Shown here: piece after piece, positions 48,379 through 61,068 of the stretch
Numbering within the stretch: position 1 is the first letter of the stretch
Layout of the letters: each line of letters starts with the position of its first letter
NCBI RefSeq assembly: GCF_036884655.1
Contig: NC_088348.1
Coordinates: 25,818,501-25,882,500, forward strand
Direction of reading: 5' to 3'
DNA from: Musa acuminata AAA Group
Taxonomy: Eukaryota > Streptophyta > Magnoliopsida > Zingiberales > Musaceae
DNA length: 64,000 nucleotides
Program-made: the position numbers and the translations under genes
The notes under the pieces: generated by a model
The model's input: the letters and a program-made list of their open reading frames with translations, nothing else
The model's database searches: none
Told to the model about the DNA's origin: nothing

Positions 48379-49483
48379 TATCACTATCCTAGATTTTTTT
48401 ATAATCATAATATCTTTCCATAAGTACAAAGCCAAATAAATAAATATTACTTTATTAATATACATAATTTATAAATATTTATTATAATTTATTTATTTAT
48501 AAAATTAAAAGTCAAAAGTAGCCATAGACTTGAAAGGTATATCAAACGGCAAAGAAAGATATGCTTTCTATTAGAACCTGGAATAGTGTTATTGAGAGAC
48601 TACTTTAAAAATCAAAAATAAAAATTTTTAGCAACATTGAGTAGGAACCCATATAAGTCAAATATGAAATTGAATATATGACTAAACATTAATTATCCCA
48701 CTAACGTATATCAAATACCTGAATGAGCTATCAAATACCCAAATGAGCATCCTCCCCAAAACAATGAATGGAGAGGTTTTATATTACAAAATAAGTTTAT
48801 ATTCTCTCATAACTGATGGAGTAGTGTCTCTTATCTACCAAAGTGGTAACATATTCCTCTCAACAACGGATGGAGGAAATTATCATACATGCCCTTGGTA
48901 GGGAAACAATATTATCTCATATTGATCATATCTATATTAGAATAAAATAATACATTAAAATATTTTTTTCAAGCATCTTTAATATCAAATAATATAAATT
49001 TTAAAATTACATATGGCATGAAGAGTTTTTATATGTTTTAATCATAAAATAAAATTTTAAACCTATATAAAAGAATATTTTAGAAAACTCATGTATTATG
49101 TTTTAATCTAACAATAAAATTTTGATATTTAAAGGAATAAAAATTATTTTAGAATTTTATATAATATATTTTAATCTAAAAATAAAATTTTAAATATTTA
49201 AAAGAACAAAAAAATTATTTTTCAAGAAAGTTAAGGAACCTTCTTTCCCCTAAGCAATATGTAACTCCTTATTTGTTGTGTTGTTAGGCTTAGCTTGATG
49301 TGGAACGAAGAGAAGATTCCGAATGTGAGTCCTCTATATAAAGATTTTTTATTTTTTCTATTTAATAATATTTATTTTTTATTTAATTTATTAACAAAAA
49401 TAATATTATTCTACTTCAAATATTGAATAGTTACTTTCTATATTTTATTAAAAAATCATGTGTAAATTGGAGATTTGATTACA
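48379..49483 (-). repeat. 5' LTR of the old gypsy element
   Basis: Starts TATCACTATCC (TG decayed to TA) and ends GATTTGATTACA, followed by TGTTA, the target duplication. Shares blocks with 17577-19455 but is about 770 bp shorter. Confidence 0.7.
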
Positions 49484-49488
49484 TGTTA

Positions 49489-51377
49489 ATATTTTCCAAC
49501 TAATGACACTAAAAAGGGTTGAATTAGTGTAAATATAATTTAAAACTCATGCAAACTAATTTAAGCAAAAATAAAAAAATAAACCACACAAGCAAGAAGA
49601 ACGAGACAAAGATTTTTATAATTGCTAATACCATGGGATTAAATGAATACATGGTATTAATCATCAACTTCTTAAATATGCTACTAGCTATGGTGGCTCA
49701 CACATGACATTTAGCAAAGAAAGTCTGATCACATCATCCATCTTAGCTACAAGATTAATTAAGTTGTTTACATTGTGTTCATCTTATCTCTCTTTTCTTT
49801 ATTTGATTTGTAGTGGCGACACTTTCTTCTCTCTAGAGTCTTCAAGACACAACCCAACTCAAAAAATATGTTATGTAGTTATTATCATCATAGTCAATTA
49901 GGAAGATATGAAATCACCAAAAACCTACCTTATCCTCAAGAATATACTACCAAATTAAGTCCATGCAATTCTTTTTTTTTTCTTTTTGTATTATATGAGG
50001 AAATGCTAAGTAGTTACTTCTCCTTATAAACCTTCATACTATAAGAAATGCAATCATTATCTTCCTACTCTTCGTATATAGTCATAGAAAAGGAGCATGA
50101 AACACAAAAATGCACCACAAATCAGAGCTGCACCTTGTAAACTAGGGAGAAATCATGACCACCACTATTCCATCAATTATAAATCAAACTCTGCTTACAA
50201 ATCAAATTTTAAATGTTTCAAATATCACAAATATAAACTTGATCATTTTGAATATCATATAAATTTAAAATATCATAAAAAAGATCTAATTTTACAAAAA
50301 CAAAAAATCCAATGGTGTGTCATCTAAAAAAAAAGAATTATGAAGTTCAAACACAAATTATATTGATACACAACCAAACCAAAGTGGAACTGTTTGACTG
50401 GCACTTTTATTTTATTTTATGTTAATATGAGCTTCTACTCATCCTCACAAAATTAATATACGAAGGAATTGTTTCATGTCGTTTTATATCTTTATCGTTC
50501 ATGGCCTTTTCATCAATAATTAAGATCGGTCTTTTATTTTTCGTTACCTTATTATTTCTTCTTCTTCTCTCCCTCTTTCATCGCATCCTTTATTTTCTTT
50601 TCCTTCTTCCTTCGTATCCATAAGGAGAAATAATATTTTATAACTGAACACATATTCTTCTAATTCATTCGGCTCGACAAATCAATTGGATCGAACAAAA
50701 CCGAGTCTGACTTAGCTGGTGGATTAAGTCCTATTTTACATCGAATTAGGAGATCCAATCTAAATTGTATAATTAGTGGCATCTTTCTAAGATTTATGCT
50801 TTCTTGGGCAAGTACTGTTTTTAATTACATCTACAACTCTCCGAATAATTATAATTTATGGTAAATATAATTTATATTATCAACACTTTTTTGCTAGCAT
50901 GATACTTTCTTATGTAAGATTTGAAAATAAATTATTTTATTTTTTTTATCAATATAATTGCATCTAAAGGCTCAGTATAGATTTTATTTGAATGATCAAT
51001 AATCTCATAAGCTTAAATTTATGCATGAATTCGAGTACTAAAAATTTTAAGATAACATCAGAACATGTTGTGGGTTGGGATCTTATATCTATATATTCAT
51101 CTCTATTTCATCGATATCTAATTAAAATTTATGTAATATTATATTCATCATTTTATTTGGCTTGTGTTATACATTTAATCTCTATTTTCTGCCTCCGGTC
51201 TGATTTCCATTTTACTGTATATGGGATAAAAAAAATTAGAGTAAAAGTTAGCAAACAGGTCAACACTGGTAGGCTAAAATATGTCGGTTCATTATTATAC
51301 TTATCTTGCATTTTTGCCGTCCTTTTCTTTCTTTTGTCTTCAACATGCAATCAATCAATTCACGTGATTCTTCCCTT

Positions 51378-51418
<41 letters not shown>

Positions 51419-51562
51419 TTCTTTACTTCAACCACCAACCACAAGTGAGTGAGATGAGATCTCCATCTACCATACATAAAAGCTTACACCCCCTTCGCTT
51501 TCCACGCTTGGCTTCTCTTCTCTTCTCTGCTCGAGCCACAGTCGCCATTCCCCATTCTAAAG
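49489..51562. other. intergenic region and pectinesterase promoter side
   Basis: 49500-49900 includes a short decayed LTR-like piece (GACACTAAAAAGGGTTGAATTAGTG resembles the solo LTRs). The rest is AT-rich without a gene. Near the pectinesterase start lie a CACGTG G-box (51361-51366) and the CT tract listed next. No clear TATA box was identified; ACATAAAAGC near 51475 is a weak candidate. Confidence 0.5.
51382..51416. repeat. (CT)n tract upstream of pectinesterase
   Basis: About 17 CT units, 147 bp before the start codon. CT-rich tracts are common in plant core promoters and 5' UTRs; a role here is inference. Confidence 0.85.
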
Positions 51563-54500
51563 ATGACCTCCGTGTCAACACTTAGTAGTAGCAGCAGAGG
51601 AAGAAACAAACTCCTCCTCTCATGCATCCTCTTCGCTTCACTCTTCTTGCTGCTACTAGCGTTGCCCACTGTGCCGAAACCAGTGGCTCACCACCACCAG
51701 CTCCATGTACATTCTCGCCTCCAAGCCACCGCCGCCGCAGACCACTGCGACGGCACCCCGTACCCGGACCTCTGCGTCTCCACCCTCTCTACCATCCCGG
51801 ACTTGCATGCCAAGTCCCTCCCCGAGGTCATCTGCGCCTCCGTCAACACCACCGCCGCTGCTGTCCGTAACGCCGCCAAGAACTGTACCAACTTCCTCCA
51901 CCGCCGCGGCTACCTAGACCCCCGCCAGCGCCTCGCCGTCACCGACTGCCTCGACCTCTTCTCGCAGACCCTCGACGAGCTGGGCGCCGCCTCCGCGGCC
52001 CTTGCCGCCGACCCCGCCGCCCACGTCGACGACGTCCAGACGGTACTCTCCGCCGCCATCACCAACCAGTACACCTGCCTCGACGGCTTCGCCTACGTGG
52101 GACGCGGCGGTGGCTATCGCCCTGCCATCGAGCGGCGGCTCTACCACGTGTCCCACCTCGTCAGCAACTCCCTCGCTATGGTAAAGAGGATCCGGCGGCG
52201 GCGGGCGTCGCGGCCCCGGCGCGGGGCGCTGGAGGGGTACGGGGAGGTGTCGGAGGGGTTCCCGGCTTGGGTGTCTGCGAAGGACCGGAAGCTGCTGCAG
52301 GCACCGACCAACGCCACGATCCCGGACCTGGAAGTGGCCAAGGACGGGAGCGGCAACTTCACGACGATAAGCGACGCGGTGGCGGCCGCGCCGAATAACA
52401 CGGACACGAGGTTCGTGATCTACGTGAAGGCGGGGGCGTACTTCGAGAACGTGGAGGTGGGGAAGAGCAAGACGAACCTGCTGTTGATCGGCGACGGCAT
52501 CGGAAAGACGGTGGTGAAGGCTAGCAGGAGTGTGGTGGACGGATGGACCACCTTCAGGTCTGCCACAGTCGGTAAGCCACCTTCCTTCATCTTCTTCTCT
52601 TCTCCTTCCTCCATGATTTCTTACAGTTCTATCGTATAAGCCACCTTCCTTCATCATCATCTTCTTCTTCTCCTCTTCTCCTTCCTCCATGATTTCCTAC
52701 GGTTTCATCGTAGTAAGTAATCAAATAGATAACGAAGAGACCAATGACGTCTTGCCATCATCAAAGTTCCAACATTCACTGGTGGACTGCACGTGAAATT
52801 GACAGTGGGTGATTCAGAGTGCTTAGATGACAGTGCGTGGGTTGCACAGAAGAAACAGTATGTAGGACAGACTAAAGAGGGGGAGTAGGTAATCCAGGTC
52901 AGATCACTAGCTAGTACTTCTTTGGTATGTTCTTGCTAGATGTCCTTCTACACCTGTGACCCTGTCCGCTCCTCCGCTTATGCATGCCTGTGAGCCACAA
53001 ACTCTTCCTACTTCGCTATCATCATCATCATCGTCATTTCGACCTTCTTTGCGGTCCAAATCCATGGCAGAAACTGCAATATAATGGCAAGCATTTGAGA
53101 GTGGGAGCAGCAAAGCCATGGCTGTGTTCTTCATCCGTGTTTTCCAGTTCAAGTAGGGTCTTCGCTCTGGTCAAGAAAAGCCGGTGCTGCCATGGGCAGG
53201 TCGGTGATAGGGAAGATGCCACTGTACACTTCAATAATGGTGTTGGTTAGGCATAATTGAATGCTAGTTCACAGAACCTATCTGAAAATAATAATAGTGT
53301 TGGAGGTGTCATTTACATCCTCGAACAATTATGGTAATGCATGGTGGAAAATATTTATGTGCTTAAGATTCGGGATAGATGAATTAGAGATTTATCTGGT
53401 TAATTATATATTACCCCATATACCTATTAGTATCATCAATTTTTATTTTAAAAAGTTATATTGGGATTACTATATATATTGTGTTGAATTGATGTGAAAG
53501 TGATAAATAAAAAAATAATTTTAATATTTATTTTATTTTTATATAAAAATATTAAAATTATCTTTTTGTCAATAAACTCGTTAGAAATAAAAAAATATTA
53601 AAATTATTTTTTTATCTATTATTTTTATGTCGATCCAACATGTTGTGTCACATGTTCTGTTTTTCATTAATAGAATTGATGATATTATGATAAATATAAT
53701 TAGTTGTTTCATTCTCAGAATTATGGAGATTATAAAAATATAATTTTTAATTAGTCCAGATTAATCTATAGGGTGATAAATATTTGAATCTATGTTAGGT
53801 TGCTCAAATGAGTTTAAGTAATCCATGCCAAATTATATTTTGATATGAATGAGGATGAATCATAGTGACAACAGAAAGAGACATGGACTAGAGATATAAT
53901 TTTACATTACTAAGAAACAAAAGAGTGGATTTACCAACACATTCAAAGAAAAGATATAAAAAAATATTGATGTGTGCAAAGTAAACAATTAAAAATTGAC
54001 TAGAGATTAGTGTTTTAATGGTAAGAATTAGAATAGTGAGCCACAGCTTAAGCTATTATTTGTGCCCTTGACTTCTTTCGTCACTCACGGAAGACTTTTA
54101 GCCTTTGCAATGCTGTGTTCAGCTTTTGAGAGCAATGATTGATTCAAGCAATATGTGAGCTGTGGCCTTGGATACTGCTTGTATTATTGCGAAGAATTGG
54201 ATTCCATACAGGTGAGCACTTGCCCGGCCCTCACCAACCTCATTGTATCTCTTATCAACATCTACTCTATTTGATTTATATACGTGACTGGCTAAAGCAG
54301 CATTACCACAAACAGTTGGTTGACAAGGATGTGTCATCCTTTTCAGCTGTGGTTGGCGATGGATTTCTCATGCGAGACATCACCATAGAGAACGCAGCAG
54401 GCCCCAGCAAGCACCAGGCCGTGGCTCTCAGGGTCGGCGCCGACCTGTCCGCCTTCTACAGGTGCAGCTTCGTGGGCTACCAAGACACCCTCTACGTCCA

Positions 54501-55041
54501 CTCCCTACGCCAGTTCTACCGAGAGTGCAATGTCTACGGCACCGTCGACTTCATCTTCGGCAACGCGGCGGTGGTGCTCCAGAACTGCAACCTCTACGCC
54601 CGGAAGCCTTTGCCGAACCAGCAGAACATCTTCACGGCTCAGGGGCGGGAAGACCCGAACCAGAACACCGGCATCTCCATCCAGCGGTGCAAGGTGGCGG
54701 CGGCGGCGGACCTCATCCCGGTGCAGGCCAACTTCTCCACTTACCTCGGCCGGCCGTGGAAGGAGTACTCGCGGACGGTGTTCATGCAGTCGTACCTCGA
54801 CAGCTTGATCTCCCCGGCGGGGTGGCTGGAGTGGAATGGCAGCTTCGCGCTGAGCACCCTCTACTACGGCGAGTACATGAACCGAGGGCCGGGGTCGAAC
54901 ACCAGCAGCAGGGTGGCTTGGCCGGGGTTCAGGGTGATCGGCGACGCGGCGGAGGCGAGCAACTTCACGGCGGCTGCCTTCGTCCAAGGCGACCAGTGGT
55001 TGGGATCCACCTCTGTGCCTTTCAGTTTAGGGTTGGACTAA
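51563..55041 (+). CDS. pectin methylesterase, type I with inhibitor-like pro-region
   Basis: Exons 51563-52571 and 54347-55041 (intron GT-AG, 1,775 bp) encode 567 residues. Residues 17-38 form a signal anchor. Residues 60-210 are a PMEI-like pro-domain with four conserved Cys. RKLL (242-245) matches the processing site cut in the Golgi before secretion. The catalytic domain (about 255-560) has GAYFEN, QAVALR (Gln360), GYQDTLY (Gln382, Asp383), DFIFGNA (nucleophile Asp404) and LGRPW (Arg472, Trp474), all intact. The enzyme removes methyl groups from cell-wall homogalacturonan, releasing methanol and allowing calcium cross-linking. The intron follows FRSATV, a conserved position. Exon 1 is strongly GC-rich. 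A fragment of this gene is duplicated at 4591. Confidence 0.93.
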
Positions 55042-56044
55042 GCTTGCATGGTTTACACGACGTCTTCCGGCAGTCATGAACGTACGCATTAGAACAATAC
55101 GTTGCTACTCTAAAAGGTGTCTAACAACCCAAAGCAGGCGGAAGTTTTTGTCTGCCTCAGTGTAACACATCATTCTGCTTGAATCCATTTCCTTCTGCTT
55201 TGCAAGTTCTAATAAAATGCTCCGTTGCAATCTTTGGTGCTCATACATTAATGGTGGCATTAACTTGCGCTCTGCTATCTCCAAAAAAAATGGGTCGCTC
55301 AGACTCGGTCGGAGCCCAAAACGGATCGGGTCGATCTCATCCGATGTGTTGACAAGTCGAATTGGAACCGACAGCTATTGAGATGTGAGATCCGAACTGC
55401 CTGAGTTAGTAGAGGACTATGTGAAGTGTTTTAGAGAGTTGAGAGATGGCTAATGACGCGGTAAATTCTATGCAATAGATCTTATATTAATAAATGGGGA
55501 GATAATTTTATATTATACTTGTTATAACGATCATCAAATACAAATACATTAAATAAAATATTATTTTTAAAGATTATCTTATAATCTTTAAAGGATAAGT
55601 GATAAGGGTGAGATTTGAACCCAATGTCTTATACACCTAAACTAAACTATATAAAAAAAATTATGAGATGAATACATCATAATTTACATAATTATTTTAA
55701 ATTTAAAAATTTTAATCTTAATAATTGTTTAAACCTACAAATTAGATACAACATCGCACCTATTTAAATCTAAAATAGATCAAAACGATATCAAGATGAT
55801 ACCAATGAGATAATATTCCTCTATCTATTTGAAAATTAAAATTCAATATTTATAATATTAAACTTTATCAAAGTGTATTTATTTTTATATTTTACAACTT
55901 AAAAGTTATTTTTTGATTTCTTAGCCTTTTTTTTCTTTTTTTTTAGAGAGAGATTTAAATAAGGGTTCGTATAATATTGACTACAAAAACCCTCGTCAGC
56001 CACACCTCCGCCTCCATAACCCTAAGAGAAACCCCGTCGCGGTC
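55042..56044. other. intergenic between pectinesterase and MORF3
   Basis: The first ~200 bp include the pectinesterase 3' UTR, with AATAAA-like AATAAAATG near 55210. The rest is AT-rich. From about 55510 onward it matches the left duplication copy and should contain the MORF3 promoter and 5' UTR; no clear TATA box was chosen. Confidence 0.5.
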
Positions 56045-57204
56045 ATGGCGGCTGTCGCCCAGCGGAGGGCCTCCCATCTCCTCTCCCGACTCCTTCCTCG
56101 GTCGCCGCTCTCTCGCGACCGCTGTCCCCTTGCTCGCCTCACGGCCACCGCCATCGATGTTGCCCACCCGGCTGCCCCCGCGCTGCCGTGGCGCTTCGTG
56201 GCCCGTTACAAGACGACTTCCGGCTCCGGATACTCCCCGCTCAACGACCCGTCCCCGAACTGGAGCAACCGCCCGCCAAAGGAGACCATCCTCCTCGACG
56301 GCTGCGACTACGAGCACTGGCTCATCGTCATGGAGTTCCCGGAGGGCTCTAAGCCGTCCGAAGACGAGATGATCGGAGCATACGTCAAGACTCTCGCGGC
56401 CGTCGTCGGTTCGTAAGTGACCCGATTCTCACTCGTGGCGACATGGGCATACGTGGCTTAGAGCTTTGAATTTTCGGTCTAATCATGGTGCTGCGTTGAT
56501 TTCAGTGAGGAGGAAGCAAAGACGAGAATCTACTCTGTTTCCACCACAACCTATACCGGATTTGGGGCTTTGATCTCCGAGGAGCTCTCTTACAAAGTTA
56601 AAGGTATCGCCTTGATTAACTTCCATGTTTTAGTTTATGGATGCAATTCTTGGGAGAAAGGATTAGGGTTTTTGCTGCTTCTTGCTAAAAGTTGGTCGGG
56701 ATTTGATTTTGGACAGGATTGCCTGGAGTGCTGTGGGTACTGCCTGATTCTTATTTAGATGTGCCCAACAAGGACTATGGAGGTTGGTAGTGTTCCTTTC
56801 TAAAAGTTGGTACTTATAAATATATAGCTCCATGTCTTTTGTTTTGTTGCTTTTGGTAATTATATTTGGTATCCAATGATTTCCACTAAGTTAACTGATG
56901 CAGTTGGTTACTTTCTTGCTAATTGCTTTGCTGATGAATACCTTTGTTTTCTTTTTTACTTTGGAATCCTACAGGGGATCTGTTTGTCGATGGCAAGGTC
57001 ATACATAGACCCCAATTTAGATTCACCGAGAGGCAGCAGACCAGAACCAGGCCGAGACCACGGTATGATAGACGACGAGAAACAATGCAAGTCGAAAGAA
57101 GGGAACCAATGATGAGAGGCACTTCGGGGCAGAATCAGGGTCAGTCCGGCCTTCATCAGCGGTCTGAAATTCCACAAGGATGCGTCAGTGGCAAGCAAGA
57201 ATAA
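56045..57204 (+). CDS. MORF3: multiple organellar RNA editing factor 3 (MORF3/RIP-type)
   Basis: Exons 56045-56412, 56506-56603, 56717-56782 and 56975-57204 give 253 residues with GT-AG introns and consistent phase. Residues 1-55 are a basic, Ser/Ala-rich presequence. Then come [20 protein letters not shown] and the MORF domain ([68 protein letters not shown]). A basic tail follows with [20 protein letters not shown]. The pattern and length match Arabidopsis MORF3, a mitochondrial protein. MORFs bind PPR editing proteins and each other and are required for C-to-U editing of organelle transcripts. A C-terminally frameshifted duplicate lies at 6307. Confidence 0.93.
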
Positions 57205-59300
57205 TAGAATGGTCCACCAAGAAAAGGTCATAGAGGTTTGTTGGACTGTGTTCGTAAAATTGTTTATCCAAAACGGTCATCTGATATATCAGTTCTAAAT
57301 TAACATGTAGAAGGGCTATATAACTAGATGTTCTAATTTCTTCTCTCAGAACAAATTGCTAGCTTTTTGACAACTTAAAACATTTTGGAAGTTCCACATA
57401 CCAAGGCAGTAGAGTGAATGACACTACTGTGGTTCCCCTCAGAATTCTAGATGTATAACCATTGTCTCGTAATTTTGCTTTTACGCTTTCGTCTAGTGAG
57501 ATGGAATGGAGATGTGATGCTATTTGTATTCTTGATTTCATTTGGCTAACCTTGGTATTTTAGAGACTTTACGTACTTCCTTTCATTTCCTTTCCTTGGC
57601 AAGTAAGCACCTTAGCTCTTGTATCCTTGCCGTGTATATTATGGGTTGCAAAACAAAGAATCAGAGAGGCACACTATTTGTTGCAAATTGGGGAAGATTT
57701 GACTATGAGACCTGTCAATATTATTGATTAATGAGATGTCTTATGTAGAAGAAATATGTAAAGACCATTTTAATAGATTCACAAAAGTGGTCATCAAGAA
57801 TGCAGTTACAGACCTGTTAATGTTATGGTTCATGAGATTTGTCTTCCGTACAAGAAAGAGGGGCGAGTGAGAAATAAACTTGTTCATCTGTTCGGAAATG
57901 TCAATTACTGATGGTTATATATGTAGGATGGTTACATAGAGTGGTCATCAGGAATGCAGTTACAGATCATTATTTTGAGTTCCTGTACCGAAATATATGT
58001 AGAAGTTTGATAGGGGTATTGTACACTGTTCCTTCTTGTACCATAGCTATCAAGTTCTTTCCCCCTTTGAAGCATTCGTTTTTTACTCGTTACCAGCTTT
58101 CTTGGCTTGTCTTGTCGTGCCTTTAGAAATGGTTTACATCTATGCTTCTGCATAATAGTTTATGACAAAACTTGTCAGGATATAGTAAATGTCTTGCACC
58201 GTTTTGAACAGCTATATTACTTTTGTTCATGAGAAATAAGAAACTGTTAATTGTCATCTTACCTTGACCACTTCTACAAGTTCACCTGTTGAGAGGAATC
58301 ATGGCTGGTATATTATTATGTTCACTAATTCTTTATGATTCTGAGGATTCATTGCTTCTCTTGCTTTCAGTGAAACACGATTCTTGTTTCATTCTTTGCT
58401 AGAATGATCATTTGTTCTTTCTGAAATGTGGATTAAGATCCAATTTTGTTTAGTGATTATGAATTTTGCTTCTGTGTATTTGCATTTCATCTTAAGCAGA
58501 CTTTCCTATTTCTGAATTAGGTTGCTTGGTTCATGAGGCTTCTGCCAACACTTCATCTGGGAGGATTCACGTATGCAATCTTATCCGAGTTTATCTACTT
58601 AATGATTTGTATTTTAGTGTTTTCAATTACCAATTAAAGTCACTTTGCCTAATGACTATCCAAAACATTATCCTCAGATCATATGAATTTATGATTACCT
58701 CTTTGAATCTGGTGATATTAATTCCTAAATTACTGATGCCTGTTACATGTTTGGATGGTCTTGTTCTTCTTACTGGCACACTTGTCCTTGAATTGTTAGA
58801 TTTTATGATAATGGTAACAGTGCTCTGTAAACTATCATGTCTTGATGGAATTGTTTTGTGATTAGGCTATAATATTTTTTTCTCTTTGGAGTTAGAAAAA
58901 AAAAGAGATTCACGTTTTGCTAAAAAGATCGTTGAGATCCATCAAAAGAATAAAAAAGATAAAAGGAATAATTTGTATGTTATCGGCAAGTTAATTTTAC
59001 CTTTGGTAGTTAAATCTTTTAGCATTTCAATTTTTAGATTTAAAAAATTTATATTAAAATGTATATAGTTATGGTAGTGAAATATTTAATTTTATTTATT
59101 CTAATGTCGTCGATCTTATCGATTGTTTGAATGGTACAAAAATAATGATAAAAAGATAATTTTAACGGTTGTAATGAGCTAATTATATATTATTTTTGTA
59201 ATATCTTTTTAGTGATATTCAGATTTAAAAAATTTATATTAAAATTTTTATAGTTATAAAAGTAAAACATTTAACGTTATATACCCTAACGTTGTCGATT
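57205..59300. other. MORF3 downstream region and AT-rich spacer
   Basis: To 58250 it is shared with the left duplication and is probably partly MORF3 3' UTR. 58251-58870 is unique, with short open frames and no domain. 58870-59300 holds two diverged copies (about 185 bp apart) of a segment with AGATTTAAAAAATTTATATT and TAACGTTGTCGATTTTATCGAT-like blocks, probably repeat-derived. Confidence 0.45.
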
Positions 59301-59406
59301 TTATCGATGGAAGTTAGAGTGTGTGATAACATGTGCATTAATGATATGAAAATTTATCGATAGAAGTTATAGTGTGTGATAACATGTGCATGAATGATAT
59401 GAAAAT
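59301..59406. repeat. 53-bp tandem duplication
   Basis: Units 59301-59353 and 59354-59406 share TTATCGAT..GAAGTTA and GTGTGTGATAACATGTGCAT with few differences. Confidence 0.85.
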
Positions 59407-59486
59407 GATGAACAAACATATAATTTTAATAGTGATAGCGCTTGTGGTGGTGCTCGGTGATAACGACATAATAGTCTGTCTTATCA

Positions 59487-59674
59487 ATGTTGATTTGAAC
59501 ATTGATGATGAAAAAGAAAATGAGGTAGAGTGAGAGGCATATGCATTGTGGTTAACCTTCAAATTGGGAATTGTCATTTTATGTTGATTTGAACATTGAT
59601 GATGAAAAAGAAAATGAGGTAGAGTGAGAGGCATATGCATTGTGGTTAACCTTCAAATTGGGAATTGTCATTTT
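59487..59674. repeat. 94-bp exact-looking tandem duplication
   Basis: Units 59487-59580 and 59581-59674 appear identical (ATGTTGATTTGAACATTGAT ... GGGAATTGTCATTTT), so the event is recent. The open minus-strand frame across it is not supported as a gene. Confidence 0.92.
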
Positions 59675-60599
59675 AGTTAGGGTTTTAAGATCAATCGATA
59701 GATGTCTCACCGTGTCTTTCTCTTCATTGTTGATGTTTGTATCAATATCAACAAGGACAACTACTGCATTGTTGTCATGTCATCATCTGTCACCATAAAA
59801 TTAATTTTTTCTATCATTTTCATATTATTTATGCATGTGTTAATTGTTTGTTTATCATTTATCATTTTCATATCTTCGATAAAGTTGATAACATTAAAGT
59901 AAATAAGGTTAAATATTTTATTTTCATAACTAGTAATTTTAATGTAAAGTTTTTTAGTTTATGGATTGAGATGCTAAAAATTATTTTTTTATCTAATGGT
60001 TTTATGTTATTCATGCAATTTTTGTTTTGATAGTAATTCGTTGGAAAAATTTATTAGGATAAATCTAATTAAATATTTTATTTTAATAATTATAAAAATT
60101 TTAATATAATTTTTAAATATAAAAATTAGAATACTAAAAAGATAGATACCAACTCGGTGGTGTCATAGTCAACGAAAATATCATACGAAAATATAATATT
60201 TATTTAACCATTTAGAGTCAAAATCTTTCCTCACCACTGGCCACTATGAGCTTGATGCTATAATAGGATTTCTCCCACATATTTCAATTTATTTAAAATC
60301 CACCTTTATTTCACAAAATGAAGCAAACCAAATCGGTTCTAATCATCCATCATCTTAGACAGACGATTTGGATCGTCCTCATCAGTTAAAAATCATTACA
60401 ATTATCATATGAATATATGATGGTCCAATTAGCCTCACATCCGATATATCAGGACTTTGATTGAGGTACATGAGATGCTAACCTCACCTACAAAAATAAA
60501 AAAGACCTCTTCAATTTTCTTTTTATGACCAAGGCCACTCAATATCCAAGAATGGACCAATTTCATACTCTTTCCATGATGTAAGATTTCATTCTTTCG
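59675..60599. other. AT-rich intergenic
   Basis: No gene recognised. Parts of 60040-60130 resemble the 58870-59300 repeat-like blocks. Confidence 0.5.
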
Positions 60600-60688
60600 T
60601 TGATTTTTTGCACACCGTTGTGCAACATACATTACGGTGTTCACGTTGCATGCATCACTCCCGTAGGCTTTCGTGCGGTCACATGTCC

Positions 60689-60725
60689 GGTCAACAAAAT
60701 ATGTTGGTCAACAAGTTATGGTCAA
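60689..60725 (-). promoter_or_regulatory. cluster of three W-boxes upstream of the ERF gene
   Basis: GGTCAA occurs at 60689-60694, 60706-60711 and 60720-60725, i.e. TTGACC on the minus strand three times in 37 bp. Each has the WRKY core TTGAC. The cluster lies about 345-380 bp before the start codon. WRKY control is inference. Confidence 0.5.
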
Positions 60726-60946
60726 CGGTCCGGCTACGGGGTGTTGGTGCAAGCGCTCGGAACGTGGGAGGAGGAGACATCTCGCTAAACAGCGGCAGAA
60801 ATCCAGTGTGTGCCGTGGTAAGCAATGCCCGGCCTGCGTCGGTTGCCTCGACAAGTGTGCTCGACGCTGTCATCAACATCCTGGGAAGGAGAGAGAATCC
60901 GGTCCAACCCACGCGCTTCTTCATCTTCTTCTTCATGCGTGAGTAG

Positions 60947-60955
60947 TATATATAA
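60947..60955 (+). promoter_or_regulatory. TATA box of the ERF gene
   Basis: TATATATAA, 114 bp before the start codon, with CT/AC-rich likely leader sequence after it. Confidence 0.6.
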
Positions 60956-61068
60956 CCAACCCCTCAACCCGTAAAGACCCCACGATTTGCCTTCTCCGCT
61001 TCTCTTCATTACTACGAGTGGTATCCATCTTCCGATCTCAGAAGCAGCAGCATAGCAGCAAAGCAAAG

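Larger units (their letters stand above)
17577..49483 (-). mobile_element. old Ty3/gypsy LTR retrotransposon hosting all nested insertions
   Basis: Minus-strand element with a perfect 5-bp target duplication TGTTA at 17572-17576 and 49484-49488. The LTRs are 17577-19455 and 48379-49483. In minus-strand order it shows gag (about 48.1-47.3 kb), reverse transcriptase (about 46.8-46.1 kb), RNase H (about 44.7-44.2 kb) and integrase, broken at 35911-35983 and resumed at 20282-19671. All coding parts carry many stops. Removing the insertions at 20283-35911 and 35984-43916, each with one target repeat, leaves the integrase frame continuous, which supports a single parent element of about 7 kb now spread over 32 kb. 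Confidence 0.85.
52415..58250 (+). repeat. segmental duplication, right (intact) copy
   Basis: Matches 4591-8501 except for about 53530-55510 (second half of the pectinesterase intron, exon 2 and downstream), which the left copy lacks. Homology ends after GAAATAAGAAACTGTTAA at 58250. Confidence 0.9.

Noticed and set aside
51914..52690. 258-codon minus-strand frame opposite pectinesterase exon 1
   Set aside because: Shadow of a GC-rich coding exon; the plus strand has a full recognisable enzyme.
54505..54987. 160-codon minus-strand and 205-codon alternate plus frames over pectinesterase exon 2
   Set aside because: Shadow frames of the catalytic exon; low-complexity, no motifs.
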